The notes: generated by a model from the sequence alone, not told the origin. Numbered from the stretch's first letter, positions 46,343 through 55,889 are shown. The stretch: 64,000 nt of DNA from JADGHX01 sp037200125 (GCA_037200125.1 JBBCGS010000005.1:248001-312000), one strand, 5' to 3'. Numbers and translations: made by a program.

Positions 46343-48457
46343 TCAGGGGTTCGGGCGCGCCGCCTCCCAATCCGCTTTCATCGCATCCCAGCGCGCGTAC
46401 TGCTCCTGCTTCGCGGCCGACGGATCCTGCTTGCCGAGCATCCAGTAATCGAACCAGTCCACTTTGCGCCCCATCGACGCCAGGCGCGCGCGAGGGGTCA
46501 CGAAGTTGTGCGGCTCGTCGTCATAGGTCACGAGCTCGGCGGGCACTTTGCGCACACGCAGCGGCACATACGCCTCGAGACCGAAGAACCCGTCGCGGCC
46601 CGAGAACTCCATCAGCATCGGCGCCTTGAAGTTCTCGATGCTCAGGACCGGCGCGAAGTCGGCGTACGCCTTCGCGGTCTGCGCGGAGAGCGGGCCGCCG
46701 TACATGTTCTGGAAGATCTGCGGCCACGACGTCATGCCGAATGCGGCGTATTCGCCGGGGTTGTAGTCGCCGCCTTCGCCCATCGCGACGGCTTTGAGGT
46801 TCAGCTTCGAATGCGCCTGCAGAAACTGCGAGATAAACGCGCCGTGACTCCAGCCATAGAGACCCATGCGGTCCGCATCCGCGATCCCCCGCGACACCAT
46901 CAAGTCCGCCGCGCGCTCGAAGGTCGACATCATCTGCCAGCCCTCGAGGTCCTGCGCCTTCCGCACATCGTTCGCCGTGCTCTGGCCCGAGGGCGGCCGG
47001 TTGAGCAGCAGCACCGCGTAGCCCTGCCCCGCAAGCGCCTGCGCGGGGAATGTGGTGTGCCACTCCGCGTTGAGGATGTATTTGCCGCTGAATCCGTAGG
47101 TGCCGATGATCAAGGGGTAGCGCGTGCCGGTGGCGTAACCGACCGGATACACGAGATACGCATCGACTTTCACGCCCGACGCATTCTCGACCTGCAGCTT
47201 CTCCACTTTGCCGAGCGAGCGCTGGTCGATCCAGGGATTGAGGTTCGTGATCCGGCGGGACGCCTTCGTCTTCGGGTCATAGACCGCCACTTCCGGACGC
47301 CGCTCGGACGCTTCGTCCACGAAGGCATAGCTGGCGAACCCCTTGTCGAAGCTCGACTCGACCACCTGGCCCGCCGCCTGCGGCACGGCTTTGACGGTCT
47401 TGCGCTTCAGGTCGAACGTATAGCTCGCCTTGCGCGTGCGCGCGTAGGCGACGTTGTGGGCGCTGTCGTAGATGAGGTCCGACGCGAAAACATTCGGCTC
47501 GGGCACGACCGCCCACGGCAGAGGATCGAGCTGCCGCGTGGTGACGTCGTACAGCTTGACGCCGGAGTCCTGGAAGAACATCACGCGCCGCGCATCCGCG
47601 GACCAGGACACGTTGCGCTCGGTCACGATCGAGTCTGGCTGCGCTTCGATCCATTCAGGCTTCTGCACATCGAGCACGGCGACGTCATAGTTGAACGCCG
47701 GGCCGCCCTTCGCTGGCGAGCCCCGCCGCACGAGCGAGATCGCGATCCGGCGGCCGTCCGGCGCGAACTTCATCTCGGAGATGAACTCCACCTGGCGCCC
47801 GGCGCCATCGTACTTCAGCCGATACAGCAGCTTCGCCGCGCCTGTCTTCGCATCGACGAGGTGGAAATCCTCCCAGGCGCCCGCCGTGTAGTTGCGGTTG
47901 ATGATGTCGAGCACCATTTCCCGCTGCCACTCGAAGACCATGCCCTCGTCCTTGCGACGACGCGCCGTCTCCGGATCGGCCTGCGCGGCCGTCGTATAGA
48001 CCACGGTGCCGTCGGGCGCCACAGCCATTTTGTTGATCTTGTCGTCGCTCGAGCAAACATCGGTGGCCGCGCCACCGTTGCTGTCCGCCTTCACGACGAC
48101 GTACTTGCCGTCGCGTTCGGCAAGGCCGTAGAGCGTGTGGCCGTCACCGGCCCAGATGAGGTCCGTAAGATTGTCCGCAGTGAGCAGCGACTTCTCTTCG
48201 CCGCCGGCGGTGCTCATCACTTTCAGCGTGTGCGGGTTCTTGTTGGTGGCGAGGTCCGCACTGTGCGTAACGTATGCGACCACGGCGCCATCGGGCCGCA
48301 TGAGCACGCGGTCCACGGTCTGCATCGTCACCGAATCGAGCAACGACACGGCCGGCGCGGCGGCCCAGGCGGTCTGCGCGGCGCCGAGGCCGCCCGACAT
48401 CAGTGCGAACGCCATGAAACGCGCGCTTGCGGAAAGGGACGATCGAAAAGTCTGCAT
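46343..48457 (-). CDS. Solo S9 family peptidase with its own ECF-type promoter
   Basis: 704 residues from the ATG at 48457 (MQTFRSSLSASARFMAFALM, signal peptide). The upstream 31 codons are rejected because the promoter lies among them. Propeller: LMRPDGAVVAYVT, VAPDGTVVYTT. Catalytic motifs GWSHGAF, MEFSGRDGFFG, TYDDEPHNFVTPRARL, as in the M4 peptidase, of which it is a close paralogue. No receptor, FecR or sigma gene belongs to it, but the site at 48534-48564 is of the M3/M5/M6 family. It could serve receptors that lack a peptidase, such as M3 and M5. Confidence 0.93.
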   Translation of the reverse strand: MQTFRSSLSASARFMAFALMSGGLGAAQTAWAAAPAVSLLDSVTMQTVDRVLMRPDGAVVAYVTHSADLATNKNPHTLKVMSTAGGEEKSLLTADNLTDLIWAGDGHTLYGLAERDGKYVVVKADSNGGAATDVCSSDDKINKMAVAPDGTVVYTTAAQADPETARRRKDEGMVFEWQREMVLDIINRNYTAGAWEDFHLVDAKTGAAKLLYRLKYDGAGRQVEFISEMKFAPDGRRIAISLVRRGSPAKGGPAFNYDVAVLDVQKPEWIEAQPDSIVTERNVSWSADARRVMFFQDSGVKLYDVTTRQLDPLPWAVVPEPNVFASDLIYDSAHNVAYARTRKASYTFDLKRKTVKAVPQAAGQVVESSFDKGFASYAFVDEASERRPEVAVYDPKTKASRRITNLNPWIDQRSLGKVEKLQVENASGVKVDAYLVYPVGYATGTRYPLIIGTYGFSGKYILNAEWHTTFPAQALAGQGYAVLLLNRPPSGQSTANDVRKAQDLEGWQMMSTFERAADLMVSRGIADADRMGLYGWSHGAFISQFLQAHSKLNLKAVAMGEGGDYNPGEYAAFGMTSWPQIFQNMYGGPLSAQTAKAYADFAPVLSIENFKAPMLMEFSGRDGFFGLEAYVPLRVRKVPAELVTYDDEPHNFVTPRARLASMGRKVDWFDYWMLGKQDPSAAKQEQYARWDAMKADWEAARPNP

Positions 48458-48533
48458 GGAGTTCCTCACCTCTTGACCGGCGGGAGCGAAGGCCGGCCAA
48501 CCCGGATCAGGCGGCAGGGGCTCCCATGCGAGT

Positions 48534-48564
48534 AAAGAGTGTCCGCACACCGGAAGTGGCTACC
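48534..48564 (-). promoter_or_regulatory. Putative ECF-sigma promoter of the solo S9 peptidase
   Basis: Minus strand GGTAGCCACTT, 14 nt, CTCTTT. The 11-mer equals the orphan site at 37119-37129; the hexamer equals M3. Leader of about 70 nt. Confidence 0.68.
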
Positions 48565-48595
48565 CCCAAAATCAGATTTTTTTCTTCCGGGGCCT

Positions 48596-51073
48596 TCAGT
48601 GCGGCGGCGTCGGTGCCACACCATGAATCCGCAACCAGTCCTCCATCCGCACCCACATGTCACGCAGGTTGGCGGGGCTCAGCAGCAGATGGCCTTCGCC
48701 CCAGTAGCGCACGAACTGCGCGTCCCGGTTGAGGCGATGCAGGCCCGTGAACATCTCCTCGCTCTGGGTCATGGAGATCTCGTCCAGATCACCGTGCATC
48801 ATCATGAGCGGCGTCACGATCTTGTCGACGTTGAAGTTCGGACTGTTCCGCACGTAACGCTGCGGATCCTGCCAGGGCGCCGATCCCATGCGCCCCTGCC
48901 CACCTTCGGCCCAGCCGCTGCCGAACAAGGCGTACTCGAGATAGTCCTGCATGTTCACGCGCAGATGCGCAGCGAACGTGCCGAAGTGGCTTGCCGCATC
49001 CGTGAAGCCGGACGCGATGACCGCGGCCTTGAAGCGCGTGGTGCCGCTCAGCACCGACAACGCCGAGAAGTGACCGAAGCTGTGGCCGAACAACGCCAGC
49101 CGCTCGGGATCGAGCGGCGCGGCCGCGATCGCGGCATCGACTGCGCGCATCACCGGATCCACCATCTCGAGCCTCGGTTCGCTGCCCGCGCCTTCGGGCG
49201 AAATCGGCACACCGACGAGAAGGTAGGCATAGCCGTGAGCGACGAGCAGCTCTGTGTTCACCGTGTACGTCTGCCACCATTCGCGCGACGGCTTCGCAAA
49301 TTCGGCTCCACCGTACACTTCGACGACGAGCGGCAGTTTCGCGCCGGAAGGTTTCGGCGGGCTGTACAACCAGGCGTGCCGAGGCTGGCCCTTGGCGTCG
49401 GTGTAAGCAACGCGTGTCACAGTCGCCAGCTCCACACCCGCCATGTGCGCGTTGAGCTGCATGATCGGCCTTGCAGGGGTTTGCGCGGACAACAGTGAAA
49501 CCGTGGACGGGGTTTTCTCATCGATGACCAGCGCCCCCTTGCCCGACGGGTCTACGCCAAGCGAGCTGACGGAAGATGGTAGCGAAGGCAGAAGACTCAC
49601 CTCACCTGAATCGATAGCCACGCTGGCGAGGGTGAAACGTCCCGCCTCTTCCAGCCGCAACCAGGCTCGCTGCTCGAATGCCACCGATTTACGCGGATAG
49701 AACGACCCGGTATTCCAATGCCCGGGTAGAAGGCTCGGCTTGCCCGGTAGTTTGATCCGCGTCGCTCGCTGCCCGGCGCCCGCTCGCCACACCGTTCCGT
49801 CTTTGAGGAGAAGCGCGGCGTGAGCGCCCGTACCGATCACCTCCGCTCCGTCATCGACTCCATTGCCGGACAACTCCCGGATCCGACCTTCTCGCGAAAC
49901 GCTATAGAGCTTTGCCGACACCGACGGGCTCTTGTCGCCCGATACCGCCACAGCCCGCGCGCGGAACACGAAGTCCGTGCCTGCCGCGAAGATCCCACGT
50001 GCGCCCCAGGTCGACAGATCCCGCACTACCGACACTGCGAGCTTGCCTGCCGCGATCTCTTCCATGCGCCGCTTCGTCACGTCGAATCGATACGCTTTTA
50101 CGGTTTCCGGCCAGGGTCGATGCGAGCTCTTCGCAAGGAACCCGATACTGCGCGAGTCACTCGACCAGATCAGATTGTTCCCCGCGACGAAGCACTCCGT
50201 GCACGCGGGGAAAGATTCTCGCGCCTCGCTGCTACCTTGCAACGGCACGATCTCAACACTCAGTGGCGGCTGCCCCGTCTCCTGCGCAACGAGCTGCACA
50301 TCGGGATCGCGCGCAACGATCGAGTGTCGCTTCAACAGCGCGACATACCGGCGATCCGGGGAAACATGCATTTCCACGAACGTGCCCAGCGCCAGCGGCT
50401 CGATTGCCCCGGTAACCACATTGAGCCGGACGAGCGATCCGGGGTGCGCCGGGGCTCGCTTCGCAGCCTCACCGCTGTACACCACATCCGCAGTGGTCTC
50501 CCTGCCCGCCCAGGCGCGCGCCCAGAGCGCGGGAAGTTGTTCCGCGGAGAGCCGAGTGTTGCTGAGAAGCATGGGCTGACGACCCGCCGCAGGCAGGATC
50601 ACGAGCAGCTCGGTGTTCGAGACCCATTTGAACGAGGGCTCGTACACGAACACCTCTGGCGAAAGGTCGTGGCACGTCACGCGCCCGCCATCGACCTCAT
50701 GGATGCAGAGGCTCTCCATCCCATGCCGTAACTTCACGAACGCGAGGCGAGCACCATCCGGAGCAAACGATCCGAGCCAGTAGGATGTGTCAGCAGCCTG
50801 TTCGAACAGCGGCTTCGCGGGCGAGCGGCCCGCGACGTCGAGCTCCCACAGCGAGGTGCGGCCCTGACGGAACGGCCCACCACTCGTGAAATCCATCGCC
50901 TCCTGGTACGGCTCGGCGCGCTCGAACACTACGCGTCGTCCGGCGGGATCGAACAGCGCCGCGCCTTCGGGCTGATAGTTGAGCGCATCCGATTCGTCGA
51001 ACGGCCGCGCATGCAATGCACCCGATGCGCTCGCTGCTACGGCTAGCAGCAGCGCCGCGATGCGCCGGCTCAC
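48596..51073 (-). CDS. S9 family peptidase, module M7
   Basis: 825 residues from a GTG at 51073 that overlaps the TBDR stop (GTGA); signal peptide VSRRIAALLLAVAASASGALHA. The longer ORF upstream lies inside the receptor gene and is a shadow. Propeller: FDPAGRRVVFERAEP, FAPDGARLAFVKL. Nucleophile GHSFGHF (His instead of the second Gly), Asp in MHGDLDEISM, His in YWGEGHLLLSPANL. The C-terminal layout (PANLRDMW) resembles the M2 enzyme (PANIRLLW). Last gene of M7. Confidence 0.92.
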   Translation of the reverse strand: MSRRIAALLLAVAASASGALHARPFDESDALNYQPEGAALFDPAGRRVVFERAEPYQEAMDFTSGGPFRQGRTSLWELDVAGRSPAKPLFEQAADTSYWLGSFAPDGARLAFVKLRHGMESLCIHEVDGGRVTCHDLSPEVFVYEPSFKWVSNTELLVILPAAGRQPMLLSNTRLSAEQLPALWARAWAGRETTADVVYSGEAAKRAPAHPGSLVRLNVVTGAIEPLALGTFVEMHVSPDRRYVALLKRHSIVARDPDVQLVAQETGQPPLSVEIVPLQGSSEARESFPACTECFVAGNNLIWSSDSRSIGFLAKSSHRPWPETVKAYRFDVTKRRMEEIAAGKLAVSVVRDLSTWGARGIFAAGTDFVFRARAVAVSGDKSPSVSAKLYSVSREGRIRELSGNGVDDGAEVIGTGAHAALLLKDGTVWRAGAGQRATRIKLPGKPSLLPGHWNTGSFYPRKSVAFEQRAWLRLEEAGRFTLASVAIDSGEVSLLPSLPSSVSSLGVDPSGKGALVIDEKTPSTVSLLSAQTPARPIMQLNAHMAGVELATVTRVAYTDAKGQPRHAWLYSPPKPSGAKLPLVVEVYGGAEFAKPSREWWQTYTVNTELLVAHGYAYLLVGVPISPEGAGSEPRLEMVDPVMRAVDAAIAAAPLDPERLALFGHSFGHFSALSVLSGTTRFKAAVIASGFTDAASHFGTFAAHLRVNMQDYLEYALFGSGWAEGGQGRMGSAPWQDPQRYVRNSPNFNVDKIVTPLMMMHGDLDEISMTQSEEMFTGLHRLNRDAQFVRYWGEGHLLLSPANLRDMWVRMEDWLRIHGVAPTPPH

Positions 51074-54018
51074 CAGCGAACCCCGAGGTTGAACTGCGCC
51101 ATGCGGCCGATGATGTCGTACTGGGTCGGGTCGTAACCCAGGCCGCTGAACTGGTAGTACGACCAGTCCGGCAGCGAGTTGAACACGTTCGCGACCGCGA
51201 CCGACGCGAACGCCTTGGAGAACGCGCCACCACCGAGACCCAACGCTTGACCGAGCTCCACCGAGGCGCTCACGTCCGCAAGCCAGAAGTTGCCGATCTT
51301 CTGGTTGTTCGCGCCCCAGTCCTGGTAGTCGAGATAGCGGCCGACGTACCGCCCCGCCACCGAGGCGGAATACGGGCCGTTCTTCCAGCCGACCGTGACC
51401 GCGCCCCGCCACCGGGGCGCCCACGCGAGAATGTTCGCGCGACTCGTCATGTCCACGACGGCGGAGTCCGGCGTGAGTTGCGTGTCGTATTTCTCCGTGT
51501 AGGTGACGGAAAGCCGCGGCGTCCACTCGCCGAAGCGAGTCCGCCACGCGTAATCGACATTGCCATCGACACCGGCAACCTTGAGCTCGCCGACGTTGAG
51601 ATAGCTGCGATCCACGAACGTGATCGCGCCCGGCACGCCGTTGACCGTGGGTCCGCGCTGAACCCGGCCCGGAAAAACAGCCTCGTTGTTCACGATGGCC
51701 TGTGGCAACAGCAGGCTCACGCGGTTCGATTGATCCACGCTCCAGTACGTCATGCCGGCGGTGAGCGAACGCACCTGTTCGCTGTGCCAGACGAAGCCGA
51801 CGGACTTCGACTTGCCGTCCTCCGGTTCCAGGTTGGCATTCGGACCCTGCGAACTGCCCACCGTGCGCGCCTCGCCACCTCGCCGCGGGTCGACGATCTG
51901 GGTGTCGAACACCGGACTGGCCTGCCCGTACAACACGTACAACCCCGGCGCGCGGAACGCCTTGCCCCATGAACCGCGGAACAGGATCGAATCGACCGGC
52001 CGCCATTCCAGGCCGACCTGCGGGCTCGTCCGCTGGCCGAAATCGCTGTAGTCATCGAGACGCACGGCGCCGGTCAGCGCGAGTGTTTCGAGCGACGCGC
52101 CACGATGCTCACGCGCCAGCAGCGGCACGTGCGCTTCGGCGAACGCGCTCTTCGTACTGCGATCCGCCGCCACCACGACGCTCGAGTACCTCGTGTCCAT
52201 TTCTTCGCGCGTGTATTCAACGCCGAAAGCGAGCTGCAACTCGCCCGCCGGCAACTTGAACGCCGAGCCGCGCAAGTTCCCGCTGTAGCTCGTCAGCTTG
52301 CTGTCGAAATCGCCGCGACTCTGGCCGTACAACGTGGCCAGCACACTGTCCGAGGTCGGCTTCCCAGTCGTGAAAACATTCAGCGCGGTCGCCGGATCGC
52401 TGGAGGCGAGCGCGGCGTTGATCGCGGCGGTGTTTGTCACACCGTTGGCGATGTCATCGCGATTGCGATCGCGCGACTGCATCGCCGAGGCTTCCCAGTG
52501 CCACGAACCCAGCTCGCCGCGCGCACCGCCCACGGCGCGCGTGAAGACGGCATTCATGGCATTCACGCCCTGGTACTGGCTGTCGTTGAAGAGGTAACTG
52601 GCGCGCAGATCCACTCCGAACGGGTTGAACGCATTCGATGCCGGCACCAGGACGTTGGAGAGGGAGCGGTTGGTGAACGCGGAAAGCTCCTCGGTCTTGC
52701 TGTAGATGTATTCACCGAACAGATCCACCGAGGGCGCGAGCTGGAAGTGTCCCGACGTCACGGCGCCATAGCGTGTCGATTCGGGCACGAGCACATACTT
52801 CGCGAGGTCGCTGCACAGATTCGTCTGGCCCGCCGTGGCGGAGAAATCCGTGATGTCCGGCTCACCGGTGAGGCCAGCCGGTATCGCCGCGCGGGGCGAA
52901 CCCAGGCCCGGCAGGTTCGCACCGCTGGCCGAGGAGACGCTGCCGGGATTGCACCTCATGCTGCGCGTGTCGGGGCCGCCGTAACGGCGATAGTCCTTGT
53001 CCGCGGTCAGCGCGCGCTCATCCGCGCCCAGCCGATTCGGCCGATCGAAGTAGGTGCCGATGACGGAGATGCCACCCCGTTCCCACTGGTGTCCCAGCGC
53101 GAAGTTGGCCGACCGCTCGGTCAGGCCGTTCGCGAAGCCGTAGCGAACACCCGCTTCCGCGCCGCTGAAATCTTTCTTCAGGATGATGTTCACCACGCCA
53201 GCAAGCGCGTCGCTACCGTAGATGGCGGATGCGCTATCGGGCAGCACCTCGATGCGCTCCACCGCCGCGGCGGGCAGGAGGTTGAGATCGAAGAATCCGC
53301 CAGAGCCATATGACGGCCCGACACTCTCCAGCCGCCGCCCATTCAGCAGCACCAGCGTGCTGCCGGGAGGTAAGCCGCGCAGCTGCACGGTCGTCTGGCC
53401 AAAGCCGAGCTGCGAGGTGTTCTCACCGGTGCTGGTCGAGACCTGCGGTAGCGTGCTCAGGAATCCCGCGATCGTGCCCTGGCCGCTGTTATCAATGGCG
53501 TCACGTGTATAGGTGTAAACCTGCTGCGGACCGTCTCCAGTGCGCTGAATGCGACTGCCCGTGATGACGACCTCTTCGATCTTGTCGCCCGCCGCGTCGG
53601 CCACGCGCGGAAACGGTGTATCGGAATTGGCCTGTGCGAGCCGCAAGCGCTCCCAGAAACCTTCGCTTCGTCCGTCGATAGAGGACGTCGGCTGGTCGGC
53701 GAGAGTGCGAACGGTGACGGTGCGATCGTTCACCAGCTCGAACGTGAGACCCGTGCCGCGCAGGAGTTCGCGCAGCACCTGCTCGGCGCTGAGCCCCGCG
53801 GCGGCGCCTCGAGACATCACATCCTTTGCCAACGGCGCGCTGTAGATGACCTGCATGCCCGTTCGTTGGGCAAACATCTCGAGCGCATCGGCGAGCGGTT
53901 GAGGTGGAAGTGGCGTCGTCACCACATTGCCGCGACTCCAGCCGACCTGGAGCATGAGTGAAACGACGGCGGTGGCGACAGTGAGATTCATCGTGCGCGT
54001 GCGCGACTGCGAAGACAT
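51070..54018 (-). CDS. TonB-dependent receptor with STN domain, module M7
   Basis: 982 residues from the ATG at 54018 with GGGGAG 8 nt upstream (a second ATG nine codons in is possible). STN about 40-100 (LPPQPLADALEMFAQRTGMQ); plug with IEEVVITGSRIQR, GSTLVLLNGRRLES, YGSDALAGVVNIILKKD; the barrel ends FNLGVRW. Nearly the same C-terminal 180 residues occur in the TBDR remnant at 57.8 kb (GRYVGRYLDYQ, VAVANVFNSLPDWS, GYDPTQYDIIGRM), so these two are recent paralogues. Confidence 0.94.
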   Translation of the reverse strand: MSSQSRTRTMNLTVATAVVSLMLQVGWSRGNVVTTPLPPQPLADALEMFAQRTGMQVIYSAPLAKDVMSRGAAAGLSAEQVLRELLRGTGLTFELVNDRTVTVRTLADQPTSSIDGRSEGFWERLRLAQANSDTPFPRVADAAGDKIEEVVITGSRIQRTGDGPQQVYTYTRDAIDNSGQGTIAGFLSTLPQVSTSTGENTSQLGFGQTTVQLRGLPPGSTLVLLNGRRLESVGPSYGSGGFFDLNLLPAAAVERIEVLPDSASAIYGSDALAGVVNIILKKDFSGAEAGVRYGFANGLTERSANFALGHQWERGGISVIGTYFDRPNRLGADERALTADKDYRRYGGPDTRSMRCNPGSVSSASGANLPGLGSPRAAIPAGLTGEPDITDFSATAGQTNLCSDLAKYVLVPESTRYGAVTSGHFQLAPSVDLFGEYIYSKTEELSAFTNRSLSNVLVPASNAFNPFGVDLRASYLFNDSQYQGVNAMNAVFTRAVGGARGELGSWHWEASAMQSRDRNRDDIANGVTNTAAINAALASSDPATALNVFTTGKPTSDSVLATLYGQSRGDFDSKLTSYSGNLRGSAFKLPAGELQLAFGVEYTREEMDTRYSSVVVAADRSTKSAFAEAHVPLLAREHRGASLETLALTGAVRLDDYSDFGQRTSPQVGLEWRPVDSILFRGSWGKAFRAPGLYVLYGQASPVFDTQIVDPRRGGEARTVGSSQGPNANLEPEDGKSKSVGFVWHSEQVRSLTAGMTYWSVDQSNRVSLLLPQAIVNNEAVFPGRVQRGPTVNGVPGAITFVDRSYLNVGELKVAGVDGNVDYAWRTRFGEWTPRLSVTYTEKYDTQLTPDSAVVDMTSRANILAWAPRWRGAVTVGWKNGPYSASVAGRYVGRYLDYQDWGANNQKIGNFWLADVSASVELGQALGLGGGAFSKAFASVAVANVFNSLPDWSYYQFSGLGYDPTQYDIIGRMAQFNLGVRW

Positions 54019-54070
54019 GGACTCGACTCCCCGGATGACGTCCGTCGATTGCGGATGTCTTGTTCGCTCA

Positions 54071-54101
54071 TATGAGCGGCGCTCGGGGAAATTCGGGCAC
54101 C
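54071..54101 (-). promoter_or_regulatory. Putative ECF-sigma promoter of the M7 TBDR
   Basis: Minus strand GGTGCCCGAAT, 14 nt, CTCATA; the M7 sigma site (55859-55889) reads AGTGCCCGATT, 14 nt, CTCATA. Confidence 0.7.
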
Positions 54102-54147
54102 TCGCGGAATGGATTTCGCCATGACGCGGGCCGGTCGCCGGCCGGAG

Positions 54148-55254
54148 CTAGGGCGGGGAATCGCGCCCCGCGCGGCTGAGCGTGAGCACACGCTCGCCAT
54201 CGGAGCCTTCTTCAACATGCACATGATGATAGCGTTCTAGATATTGCAGCAGCGAGGCGGCGTCGTTCGTCGCGAACGTGCCGCTGATGGTCACCGCGGC
54301 GAGCGCCGGATCCGCGATGCGGGTCGGATGCTCCTGGTAGCGATTGAACTCGGCAATCACATCGGCGAGCGCTTCATCGCGAAACACGAGGCGCTGCTCG
54401 CTCCACGCCAGCACGCGCTCGACCGGTGGGCCCGTGTTCGGAAGTATCTGGCCGGACGAGGTGACCGCCGCACGTTCCCCGGGCCCGAGCTGCGCGGTGG
54501 CCCGCGTCACGGGTGTCGCCGCGCCGGCGCTCTCCACCGTGGGAGTCGGGTCGCCGCGTCTCGTGACTTCGACTCGCCCTTCCACCACGGTGACGGCGGT
54601 GCTCGCACCGGCCGCCCGTACATTGAATACCGTGCCCACCGCGCGCACCGTCGCCTGGCGAGTCTCGACGAAGAACGGACGGTTGCGGTCCTTGGCGACA
54701 TCGAAGCGCGCCTCGCCGCGTAGCAAGCGTATGCGCCGCTCGTGCGGCCCCAGCGCGACGGTGAGATCGGAGCCGGTGTTGAGATGAATGAACGAGCCAT
54801 CCGCCAGCGCGATCGTGCGTTGCTCGCCGAGCGCGGTGCGGATGTGCTGGAGACCGGCCCACCGCTGCACCCCCACGTAAGCGATCACACCGATCATCAA
54901 CACGACGAGAGTGGCCGCGAGAGCGAGCGAGAAGCGCCTCGCCGGAACCGCGACGGGTTCCTTGGCCGGCTCACCGCGGAGCGCATCGCCAAACGAAACG
55001 ACATTCGAGCGCCCGCGCTCGGCACGGGCCGCGGCGATGAGGCTCTCGGTGGAATACACATCCGCAGGCGCGTGAGCAAGGTCGCCCCACGCACGCGTGA
55101 CGGCAAGGAATTCCTCCACGTGCATCGGCGACCGCAACAGCCATTGCGAGAACTCTTCTCGCAGCGCTGAAGAAGATCCGGCGTCCTGGAGACGGGCGAA
55201 CCAGTCCGCGGCTTCCGCGCAGATCTGGCTTTGATGAGGGGCGCTACGATCCAT
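54148..55254 (-). CDS. FecR-type anti-sigma factor, module M7
   Basis: 368 residues. DUF4880 at about 10-60 (CAEAADWFARLQDAGSS), membrane helix at about 109-127 (LALAATLVVLMIGVIAYVG), FecR core (LADGSFIHLNTGSDLTV, RFDVAKDRNRPFFV, AVGTVFNVRAAG) and DUF4974 (FNRYQEHPTRIADPALAAV). Starts 13 nt after the sigma stop. Complete. Confidence 0.93.
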   Translation of the reverse strand: MDRSAPHQSQICAEAADWFARLQDAGSSSALREEFSQWLLRSPMHVEEFLAVTRAWGDLAHAPADVYSTESLIAAARAERGRSNVVSFGDALRGEPAKEPVAVPARRFSLALAATLVVLMIGVIAYVGVQRWAGLQHIRTALGEQRTIALADGSFIHLNTGSDLTVALGPHERRIRLLRGEARFDVAKDRNRPFFVETRQATVRAVGTVFNVRAAGASTAVTVVEGRVEVTRRGDPTPTVESAGAATPVTRATAQLGPGERAAVTSSGQILPNTGPPVERVLAWSEQRLVFRDEALADVIAEFNRYQEHPTRIADPALAAVTISGTFATNDAASLLQYLERYHHVHVEEGSDGERVLTLSRAGRDSPP

Positions 55255-55267
55255 TGATTCCTCCCTG

Positions 55268-55777
55268 TCAGCGCAGCTCGCCGAGCCGGCTGCGACAGTG
55301 GCGCAATCCGATCGCGAGATACTTCTTGACCATGCTGGACGAGATTCCCAGGGCAGTGCCGATCTCGTCGTAGGTCATCCCATCACGCCGGTGCAGGACG
55401 AGCACCGCGCGACATTTGGGCGTGAGCTCGTCCAGCACCTTCGTGAGCTGCTCACCCAGGGCGCGGGTCTCGACCTCGCTCTCGACAGCGACGGTGGCGC
55501 CGTGGATGTCCTGCTCCTGCGTCCAGCGACGCAGGCCATCGGCATCAGCCCGCCGCTTGAGCTCGAACTCATGCAGCAGGTTGACGGCTACGCGGTAGAC
55601 ATAAGGCTGCGGGTCGCGCACGAGGTCTTTGCGGTCCAGCCGCAACAGGCGCACATACGCTTCCTGCGCGAGATCGCGAGCATCGGCGGCGCGCCGAACC
55701 CGCCGCGCGAGAAAACGCACGAGGTCTTCACCGTACTGGGTGGCGACGCGGGCAACGAATGAGTCGACTTTGGACAC
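55268..55777 (-). CDS. ECF sigma factor, module M7
   Basis: 169 residues from a GTG. Region 2: DARDLAQEAYVRLLRLDRKD, PQPYVYRVAVNLLHEFELKR. Region 4: LTPKCRAVLVLHRRDGMTYDEIGTALGISSSMVKKYLAIGL. Groups with the M4 sigma factor and the plus-strand sigma at 58.4 kb. Own promoter at 55859-55889. Confidence 0.93.
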   Translation of the reverse strand: MSKVDSFVARVATQYGEDLVRFLARRVRRAADARDLAQEAYVRLLRLDRKDLVRDPQPYVYRVAVNLLHEFELKRRADADGLRRWTQEQDIHGATVAVESEVETRALGEQLTKVLDELTPKCRAVLVLHRRDGMTYDEIGTALGISSSMVKKYLAIGLRHCRSRLGELR

Positions 55778-55858
55778 GGAATTTCCGGCTTGCGGGCTTC
55801 AGCAGCGTAGCCCGCCAGGACGACAACCGAAATACGCCGCCAGCGGACCAGACTTCTG

Positions 55859-55889
55859 TATGAGGGTTTTGCACGGAAAATCGGGCACT
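55859..55889 (-). promoter_or_regulatory. Putative autoregulatory ECF promoter of the M7 sigma gene
   Basis: Minus strand AGTGCCCGATT, 14 nt, CTCATA, about 80 nt before the GTG. Confidence 0.68.

Noticed and set aside
46117..46629. Leu/Ala-repeat ORF on plus and KRPGES-repeat ORF on minus
   Set aside because: Both arise from the 24-bp tandem repeat, which stays open in several frames; neither has a sensible start or homology.
48596..52006. Long 1136-codon version of the M7 S9 gene
   Set aside because: The first 311 codons overlap the TBDR gene in another frame and are Arg/Gly-rich; the GTG overlapping the TBDR stop gives a signal peptide and normal length.
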